From Flemingiibacterium sp045634005 (lineage in GTDB: Bacteria; Bacillota; Clostridia; Oscillospirales; CAG-272), in contig JAZQZL010000085.1 of NCBI GenBank assembly GCA_045634005.1, positions 1 through 11,420 on the forward strand: 11,420 nucleotides of DNA, read 5' to 3'. The notes under the pieces were generated by a model. The model was not told where the DNA came from, did not search any database, and worked only from the letters and a program-made list of their open reading frames with translations. A program made the position numbers and the translations under genes. Below, piece after piece: positions 6,772 to 11,420 of this stretch (positions within the stretch are counted from its first letter, which is position 1; the number at the start of each line of letters is the position of its first letter).

Positions 6772-8058
6772 TTATTCCGTCACATACTGTGCCGCGCACT
6801 TTTTACTCACCGCATCCGCGGTGATAACGACACGCTTTACGTCCTCTCTTGAGGGAACGTCGTACATAACGTCGGTCATTATCTCCTCAATGATGGCACG
6901 AAGTCCGCGCGCACCGGTGTTACGCTCGATTGCGAGCTTTGCGATTGCCTTAACGGCATCGTCCTCGAATACAAGCTCTGCGCCGTCCATACCGACGAGC
7001 TTCTGATACTGCTTTACAAGCGCGTTCTTCGGCTCGGTGAGGATACGTACGAGTGCAGCTTCGTCAAGGCTGTCAAGCGACACGATAACGGGAATACGTC
7101 CCACAAGCTCGGGAATAAGTCCGTACTTGACAATATCGTGCGGCGTAACGTCCTTGAAAATACCCGCCTTCAGCTTTTCGTCGTTCTTCTTGATGTCGCT
7201 CGTGAAGCCGACCATCTGGCTTCCCTTGCGCTCTGCGATAAGGTCCTCGAGCTTGTCAAATGCACCGCCGCATATGAAGAGAATGTTAGCAGTGTTTATC
7301 TGGATGAACTCCTGATTCGGATGCTTGCGTCCGCCCTGCGGAGGTACGTTGGAAACGGTACCCTCGAGTATCTTAAGCAGCGCCTGCTGTACGCCCTCGC
7401 CCGAAACGTCACGCGTGATCGAGCGGTTTTCGCTCTTACGCGAGATCTTATCTATCTCGTCGATGTAAATGATACCGTGCTCGGCACGCTCAACGTCGTA
7501 ATCCGCCGCCTGAATAAGACGAAGCAGAATATTCTCGACGTCCTCGCCGACGTAGCCCGCTTCGGTAAGCGTGGTAGCGTCTGCGATGGCAAACGGCACC
7601 TTGAGCGCCTTTGCAAGCGTCTGTGCGAGATAAGTCTTACCAACACCCGTCGAGCCGAGAAGGAGCACGTTGCTCTTTTGTATCTCAACGTCGTCAGTGG
7701 GCTTTTCGTCCTCACCCTTTCTGCCCAGTCTTTGCGGCTTAGGCGCATTAAGTATGCGCTTGTAGTGGTTGTATACCGCTACGGACAGCACCTTCTTCGC
7801 CGCGTCCTGACCGATAACGTACTCGTCGAGCATCGCCTTTATCTCGGCAGGCTTCGGAAGCGTTCCAAGCGAAAGCTCGCCTAAATCTTCCAGCATCGCA
7901 TCCTCGTGATCGGATATTATCTGATTGCACGCGTCAATGCAGGAGTCGCATATCATAGCGCCCGTCGGAGCGGGAATCATATAAACGACCTGTGTTTCAT
8001 CTCTGCCGCAGAACGAACAGCGATGAAGCTTGTTTTCGGAATTGTTCTCTTTTGACAT
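6772..8058 (-). CDS. clpX: ATP-dependent Clp protease ATP-binding subunit ClpX
   Basis: ClpX is a hexameric AAA+ unfoldase in the cytoplasm that recognises tagged or damaged proteins and threads them into ClpP. The 428-residue protein has the full layout. The zinc-binding domain uses C14, C17, C37 and C40. Walker A is GSTGVGKT (135-142) and the pore loop is GYVGE (168-172). Walker B is IYIDEID (197-203), the RKH loop is GGRKHPN (242-248), and the sensor-2 motif is GARGLR (382-387). The ClpP-docking loop reads VGF (283-285) instead of the usual IGF, a conservative change. The start lies two bases after the clpP stop, with only a weak GAGAG ahead of it, so translation is probably coupled to clpP. 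Length is normal. Confidence 0.98.
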   Translation of the reverse strand: MSKENNSENKLHRCSFCGRDETQVVYMIPAPTGAMICDSCIDACNQIISDHEDAMLEDLGELSLGTLPKPAEIKAMLDEYVIGQDAAKKVLSVAVYNHYKRILNAPKPQRLGRKGEDEKPTDDVEIQKSNVLLLGSTGVGKTYLAQTLAKALKVPFAIADATTLTEAGYVGEDVENILLRLIQAADYDVERAEHGIIYIDEIDKISRKSENRSITRDVSGEGVQQALLKILEGTVSNVPPQGGRKHPNQEFIQINTANILFICGGAFDKLEDLIAERKGSQMVGFTSDIKKNDEKLKAGIFKDVTPHDIVKYGLIPELVGRIPVIVSLDSLDEAALVRILTEPKNALVKQYQKLVGMDGAELVFEDDAVKAIAKLAIERNTGARGLRAIIEEIMTDVMYDVPSREDVKRVVITADAVSKKCAAQYVTE

Positions 8059-8060
8059 CT

Positions 8061-8651
8061 TTAATTTTCTCTCTTTTCGATCACCTTATCGATAAGGCCG
8101 TACTTGCAAGCCTCATCGGCGGTAAGGAAGTTATCGCGGTTGGTGTCCTTTTCGATCTGCTTTACAGTCTGACCGGTGCGCTCTGCGAGGATAGTGTTCA
8201 TTCTCTCGCGGATGCGGATGATATGGTCAGCGTGGATCTTAATATCGGATGCCTGACCCTGAAGTCCGCCGAGAAGCGGCTGGTGGATCATAATTTCGCT
8301 GTTAGGAAGCGCGAAACGCTTACCCTTCGCGCCTGCCGCGAGTAAAAATGCGCCCATACTCGCCGCCATACCGATACAGATAGTCGACACGTCGCATTTG
8401 ATGAAGTTCATCGTGTCGTAGATAGCCATACCTGCGGAGATAGAGCCGCCGGGGCTGTTGATGTAAAGGCTGATATCCTTGTCGGGATCCTGCGCTTCAA
8501 GGAAAAGAAGCTGTGCCACAACAAGAGAAGCGGTAGCATCGTTGACCTCATCGGACAAGAATATGATGCGGTCGTTTAAAAGACGGGAATAGATATCGTA
8601 AGAGCGTTCGCCGCGAACGGTCTGCTCAACGACCATTGGTACAAGTGCCAT
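8061..8651 (-). CDS. clpP: ATP-dependent Clp protease proteolytic subunit ClpP
   Basis: ClpP is the serine peptidase that forms two stacked seven-subunit rings and degrades chains delivered by ClpX. The 196-residue protein carries the catalytic triad Ser98 (GMAASMGAF), His123 (IMIHQP) and an aspartate at 173 (TNRDNF). Also visible are the conserved INSPGGS strand and the handle region LLGGLQGQASDI. I chose the ATG at 8651 because GGAGGT lies four bases ahead of it. An in-frame ATG 12 bases further upstream (8663) has no ribosome binding site, and that GGAGGT falls within its first codons. The N-terminus MALVPMVVEQT matches the family. The gene lies between tig and clpX in the usual Clostridia order. 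Confidence 0.98.
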   Translation of the reverse strand: MALVPMVVEQTVRGERSYDIYSRLLNDRIIFLSDEVNDATASLVVAQLLFLEAQDPDKDISLYINSPGGSISAGMAIYDTMNFIKCDVSTICIGMAASMGAFLLAAGAKGKRFALPNSEIMIHQPLLGGLQGQASDIKIHADHIIRIRERMNTILAERTGQTVKQIEKDTNRDNFLTADEACKYGLIDKVIEKREN

Positions 8652-8707
8652 ATTGACCTCCATTTACAAAAATGCTCGAAAAATGTTTTTTCCTATTTAA
8701 GAACCAC

Positions 8708-8730
8708 ACGGGCGACCATAGGCCGCCCGT
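8708..8730 (-). promoter_or_regulatory. GC-rich stem-loop in the clpP leader
   Basis: The perfect 7-bp stem ACGGGCG (8708-8714)/CGCCCGT (8724-8730) is the only GC-rich structure in the tig-clpP gap. It lacks a T tract on the minus strand, so it is not a good terminator. It lies just after a TATAAT box, so it would form at the very 5' end of a clpP transcript, or act as a processing or stability element in a tig-clpP-clpX message. Confidence 0.55.
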
Positions 8731-8735
8731 TGATT

Positions 8736-8763
8736 ATTATACATTGTAGGCGAAATTATTCAG
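8736..8763 (-). promoter_or_regulatory. Possible internal promoter for clpP-clpX
   Basis: A perfect -10 TATAAT (opposite 8736-8741) lies in the tig-clpP gap. The best -35 is the weak CTGAAT, 16 bp upstream (opposite 8758-8763), which overlaps the tig stop codon. It may drive clpP-clpX separately from tig. No CtsR-like heptad repeats (GGTCAAA) were seen. Confidence 0.45.
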
Positions 8764-10060
8764 CCTTGGGCTCCTCGTATGCCTTTTCGGTAACGGTTGC
8801 CTTTTCCTTAACGAGATCAACTGCCTTCTTAACAGCTACATCAGCGGTAACCATAGCAGGATCGATCATTTCCTTGATCTTGTCGAGTTCCATATTGTAT
8901 GCCTTTGCCATACCCTCGAACTCCGCATTGATCTCGTCCTCGGTGGGAACGATCTTCTCAAGCTCAACGATCTTCTCAAGAGCGAGTCTGGTCTTTACCT
9001 GACGCTCTGCCTGGGGAGCCATCTGCTCACGGAGCGCATCAAGGGTGAGACCGGTGTACTGGAAGTAGGTCTTAAGGTCAAGACCCTGCATACGAAGTCT
9101 GCTGTCGAAGTCACGAACGAAGTTCTCTGCTTCAGCATCAAACATAGGCTGAGGAATCTCAGCATCAAGCTTCTCGATAAGAGCGGTGATGAGCTGATCC
9201 TCGATCTCGCCGTCTGCTGCCTTGTTGTATCTGTCCTGAATCTTTGCCTTAACGTCTGCCTTATACTCTGCAAGAGTGTCGAACTCGGAAACGTCCTTTG
9301 CGAACTCGTCGTCAAGCTCGGGCAGCTCGTTAAACTTAATCTCGTGGAGCTTGCACTTAAAGGTTGCAGCCTTGCCAGCGAGGTTTTCTGCATGATACTC
9401 GGTGGGGAAGGTTACGTTTACGTCGAACTCCTCGCCGATGTTCTTGCCAACGATCTGCTCCTCGAATCCGGGGATGAAGGAGCCGGAGCCGAGAGTGAGG
9501 TGATGCTTCTCGCCCTTGCCGCCCTCGAATGCTACGCCGTCAACGAAGCCCTCGAAGTCGATAACGGTGAGGTCGCCGTCCTTTGCTGCACGGTCGGTAA
9601 CGTCGATCTGACGGGAGTTGCGAGCACGAACCTGCTCGATCTCTGCGTCAACGTCAGCCTCAGAAGCCTCACGAACGGTCTTGGTTACGGGGATGCCGAG
9701 ATAATCTGCGATAGCAACCTCAGGCTTTACGTAGAACTTTGCCTTGAAGGTAACGCCGTCCTCGATGGAAACAACGTCAAACTCAGGCTGGCTTACGATC
9801 TCGAAATTCTGATCCTTGATAGCCTCCTCGTAAGCGGGGCCAACGATCTCGTTAAGTGCCTCATCGTAGAACACGCCCTTGCCGTACATCTTTTCGATGA
9901 TGTGACGGGGAGCCTTGCCCTTGCGGAAGCCGGGGATGTTGATGTTCTTAACGTTCTTCTTGAACGCCTTGTCAACTGCTGCGTCAAAGGTTTCCTTGTC
10001 AGCAGTGAACTCAATCTCAACTACGTTCTTTTCGGGTTTGTTTACATTCTTTAAGCTCAT
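8756..10060 (-). CDS. tig: Trigger factor (ribosome-associated chaperone and prolyl isomerase)
   Basis: Trigger factor binds near the ribosome exit tunnel and shields new chains, and its FKBP-type domain turns prolyl bonds. The 434-residue protein shows the ribosome-binding signature GFRKGKAP (44-51). The FKBP domain lies at about 150-240 (DGDLTVIDFEGFVDG, LGSGSFIPGFEEQIVG, FPTEYHAENLAGK), and a helical C-terminal chaperone domain follows. The ATG at 10060 is preferred because GGAGGA lies eight bases ahead of it. An in-frame ATG at 10123 would add 21 residues unlike the family and has no ribosome binding site. A promoter and a leader hairpin lie upstream. The following genes are clpP and clpX, which fits joint control of folding and degradation. 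Confidence 0.97.
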   Translation of the reverse strand: MSLKNVNKPEKNVVEIEFTADKETFDAAVDKAFKKNVKNINIPGFRKGKAPRHIIEKMYGKGVFYDEALNEIVGPAYEEAIKDQNFEIVSQPEFDVVSIEDGVTFKAKFYVKPEVAIADYLGIPVTKTVREASEADVDAEIEQVRARNSRQIDVTDRAAKDGDLTVIDFEGFVDGVAFEGGKGEKHHLTLGSGSFIPGFEEQIVGKNIGEEFDVNVTFPTEYHAENLAGKAATFKCKLHEIKFNELPELDDEFAKDVSEFDTLAEYKADVKAKIQDRYNKAADGEIEDQLITALIEKLDAEIPQPMFDAEAENFVRDFDSRLRMQGLDLKTYFQYTGLTLDALREQMAPQAERQVKTRLALEKIVELEKIVPTEDEINAEFEGMAKAYNMELDKIKEMIDPAMVTADVAVKKAVDLVKEKATVTEKAYEEPKAE

Positions 10061-10078
10061 GGTTTTTATCCTCCAAAT

Positions 10079-10105
10079 GATATTGCCGCACGTGTCGGCA
10101 ACATC
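10079..10105 (-). promoter_or_regulatory. Hairpin in the tig leader just before the ribosome binding site
   Basis: On the minus strand GATGTTGCCG (opposite 10096-10105) can pair with CGGCAATATC (opposite 10079-10088) over 10 bp, with one G-U pair and a 7-nt loop. The stem ends four bases before the GGAGGA of tig. It could limit ribosome access (for example as a temperature-sensitive element) or stabilise the message. No function is proven. Confidence 0.55.
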
Positions 10106-10152
10106 AAATTGCTCTTTACACATTCTGCGACCATTTTAATTTTCCATATAAT

Positions 10153-10180
10153 ATTATACTATATTTTTTCGTAAAGTCAA
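10153..10180 (-). promoter_or_regulatory. Promoter of tig (tig-clpP-clpX)
   Basis: On the minus strand there is a -35 TTGACT (opposite 10175-10180), a 16-bp spacer and a perfect -10 TATAAT (opposite 10153-10158). The predicted leader is close to 90 bases and contains the hairpin at 10079-10105. Confidence 0.8.
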
Positions 10181-10198
10181 GGCATTTTCAAAATTTTA

Positions 10199-10945
10199 TT
10201 AAAAATCTGCCTCTCTCTGTATGGGAAGCGGCGAAAAGTCGAGGAAATCCGCCGACGTAAGAGTATATTTTATACCGTTTGACACCTCTGTGCGCGGCAC
10301 GTCGTACACTCCGTGGATGTGTCCGTAGTAGCATCGCTTGATGTCAAAGCGCTTCATAACCTCAACTATCTCCTCACAAACGTATCCGCGAAAGTCCGCC
10401 GGAAAATGAAGAAATACGAGTATCTCTCGCTTTAAGCCGTCCTCGCTCTCCTTTGCCACCTGAAGCTTTACCGCCTCGTTAAGGCTTATCTCAAGGCGTA
10501 TCGCCTCGCGCGCGACTATCTTTTTGTAGTCTGCCTCCTGCGGCATTTTTCTGTTTGTTTCGTCGATGTACCAGCCGCGCGAGCCGCACACTATGAAATC
10601 CTCAACCGCGTACGCGTTGTTGTAAAGGAAGCGAAGCGTTGTGAGGCCGTTCTCCTCGCAAAACGCGTTAAGCTTCGTAAGAGAGGTCCACCAATAGTCG
10701 TGATTACCTCGGCCGATTATCTTCTGCCCGTTAAGGCTGTCGAGGAATTTTAAATCCTCAAGCGCACCCGTATGGCTCATCGCCCACGAGATGTCGCCTG
10801 CAATAACCACGGTGTCCTCGGGTGTGACAAGCTTGTTCCAGCGTGTACGAAGCTTTTCGGTATATCCCGTCCAGCGCGCGCCGAAAACGTCCATCGGCTT
10901 GTTATCGCTTATTGATAAATGTGTGTCGGATAAAACGTATAACAT
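10199..10945 (-). CDS. Calcineurin-like metallophosphoesterase (COG1768-like)
   Basis: This 248-residue soluble phosphoesterase has a two-metal site. The metal and catalytic residues are visible in order: D7 and H9 (SDTHLS), D51 (AGDISWAMS), N81 and H82 (GRGNHDYWW), H180 (FLHFPA), and H209 and H211 (YYGHIHG). The GDISWAM and GNHDYWW versions of the motifs fit the predicted phosphohydrolases of COG1768, whose substrate is not known to me. There is no signal peptide, so it should be cytoplasmic. AGGAGG lies seven bases ahead of the ATG. It follows thrC on the same strand with a gap of 48 bases and may share its transcript; no separate promoter is evident. Confidence 0.9.
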   Translation of the reverse strand: MLYVLSDTHLSISDNKPMDVFGARWTGYTEKLRTRWNKLVTPEDTVVIAGDISWAMSHTGALEDLKFLDSLNGQKIIGRGNHDYWWTSLTKLNAFCEENGLTTLRFLYNNAYAVEDFIVCGSRGWYIDETNRKMPQEADYKKIVAREAIRLEISLNEAVKLQVAKESEDGLKREILVFLHFPADFRGYVCEEIVEVMKRFDIKRCYYGHIHGVYDVPRTEVSNGIKYTLTSADFLDFSPLPIQREADF

Positions 10946-10993
10946 TTTAAGCCTCCTGACCTTTCCGCGCTCTACGCTGAATTTTGTGTTAAG

Positions 10994-11419
10994 TTACGCC
11001 TTGATACCGAGGGTGCCTAAAACCTCTGCAGGCATATTCCCCTTTTCGATAACGGTGTCGAAGCGAACCTTGCGCTCGCCGATGCCGCAAAGCGGATAGG
11101 GGATCTCGGTACCGGTAAGTGCCTTAAGCTCGTCGAGAGCTAGAAGCTCATCGCTCGGTGCCTTGTCGGTGATGGACTTGTAAACGTCTGCCGCGAACTT
11201 ATAGGGGCTTGCGGTGGAAACGAATACGGTCACAGCGTCATCGCCGGTTTCAGCGCGGTACTGTGCCAGAACATTGGCAGCAACAGCGGTGTGGGTATCG
11301 ATGAGGTAGCCGGTCTTGTAGTATTCGCCGATAGTCTTTTCGGTTTCTTCTTCGTTGCAGAAGCCACCCCAGAAAAGATCCTGCATCTGGGTGCGGATGG
11401 AATCGGAAACGGTATAGCC
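10994..11419 (-). CDS. thrC: Threonine synthase, C-terminal part (5' end outside window)
   Basis: This enzyme converts O-phosphohomoserine to threonine with pyridoxal phosphate. The visible 141 residues are the C-terminal end. The frame continues past the ATG at 11386 as GYTVSDSIRTQ to the right edge, so the gene starts outside. Family landmarks are MQDLFWGGFCNEEET, TGYLIDTHTAVAANV and VFVSTASPYKFAADV, typical of the long (about 490-residue) threonine synthase type. The catalytic lysine lies in the missing part. The C-terminus, with KVRFDTVIEKGNMPAEV, looks complete. The stop codon is followed after 48 bases by the metallophosphoesterase on the same strand. Confidence 0.92.
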   Translation of the reverse strand, partial: GYTVSDSIRTQMQDLFWGGFCNEEETEKTIGEYYKTGYLIDTHTAVAANVLAQYRAETGDDAVTVFVSTASPYKFAADVYKSITDKAPSDELLALDELKALTGTEIPYPLCGIGERKVRFDTVIEKGNMPAEVLGTLGIKA

Positions 11420-11420
11420 G

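Noticed and set aside
7202..7210. ClpX docking loop VGF instead of IGF as a sign of altered ClpP binding
   Set aside because: Val for Ile is conservative, and clpP lies next to clpX with a complete triad, so normal pairing is expected.
7138..7884. 248-codon plus-strand frame within clpX
   Set aside because: It is antisense to conserved ClpX motifs and shows no ribosome binding site or family features.
8652..8663. Four-residue longer ClpP start
   Set aside because: The GGAGGT that serves the ATG at 8651 would lie inside it, and it has no ribosome binding site of its own.
9344..10054. 236-codon plus-strand frame opposite tig
   Set aside because: It is a low-complexity Leu/Val/Asp/Glu-rich shadow of the trigger factor coding strand.
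10061..10123. 21-residue extension of trigger factor
   Set aside because: It crosses the leader hairpin and ribosome binding site and is unlike the conserved family N-terminus.
10994..11386. Short threonine synthase fragment as a truncated pseudogene
   Set aside because: The frame stays open to the right edge with conserved sequence, so it is cut by the window and not broken.

Overview
The window looks like chromosomal DNA from a bacterium of the class Clostridia (Bacillota). Three things point there: the tig-clpP-clpX order, Gram-positive style GGAGG ribosome binding sites with well spaced sigma-A promoters (TTGAAA/TTGACA, 16-17 bp, TATAAT), and a TnpX/TndX-type large serine recombinase with a DUF4368-like tail. 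Genus cannot be read from the sequence.

Left part (1-2000): the 3' part of a large serine recombinase runs in from the left edge, so this is probably the right-hand end of an integrative element. It is followed by about 450 bases without a protein gene. These hold a long inverted repeat, a rearranged tRNA-Gly-like copy that is split by a palindromic insert, a bidirectional terminator, and an intact tRNA-Gly(UCC) on the minus strand with its own promoter. This is the most unusual stretch of the window.

Plus-strand core genes (2051-5319): a YhcC-type radical SAM protein and an elongation factor G paralogue, each with its own promoter. The second ends at a terminator shared with the convergent minus-strand genes.

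Minus-strand block (read from right to left, 11420 to 5348): the C-terminal part of threonine synthase (thrC), a COG1768-like metallophosphoesterase, then a protein-quality-control cluster of trigger factor (tig), ClpP peptidase and ClpX unfoldase. A strong terminator follows clpX. Beyond it lie a membrane-anchored XRE-type regulator and a PAP2-fold membrane protein with an altered active site. Trigger factor meets nascent chains at the ribosome, and ClpX feeds unfolded substrates to ClpP, so the central cluster is one folding and turnover module. The regulator and the PAP2 protein occupy the place downstream of clpX where lon genes are often found in Firmicutes.

I see no CRISPR array, toxin-antitoxin pair, defence system or insertion sequence. 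No clearly new multi-gene system is visible. The best candidates for follow-up are the tRNA-Gly-like element beside the recombinase, the leader hairpins of tig and clpP, and the non-canonical residues in the EF-G and PAP2 paralogues.
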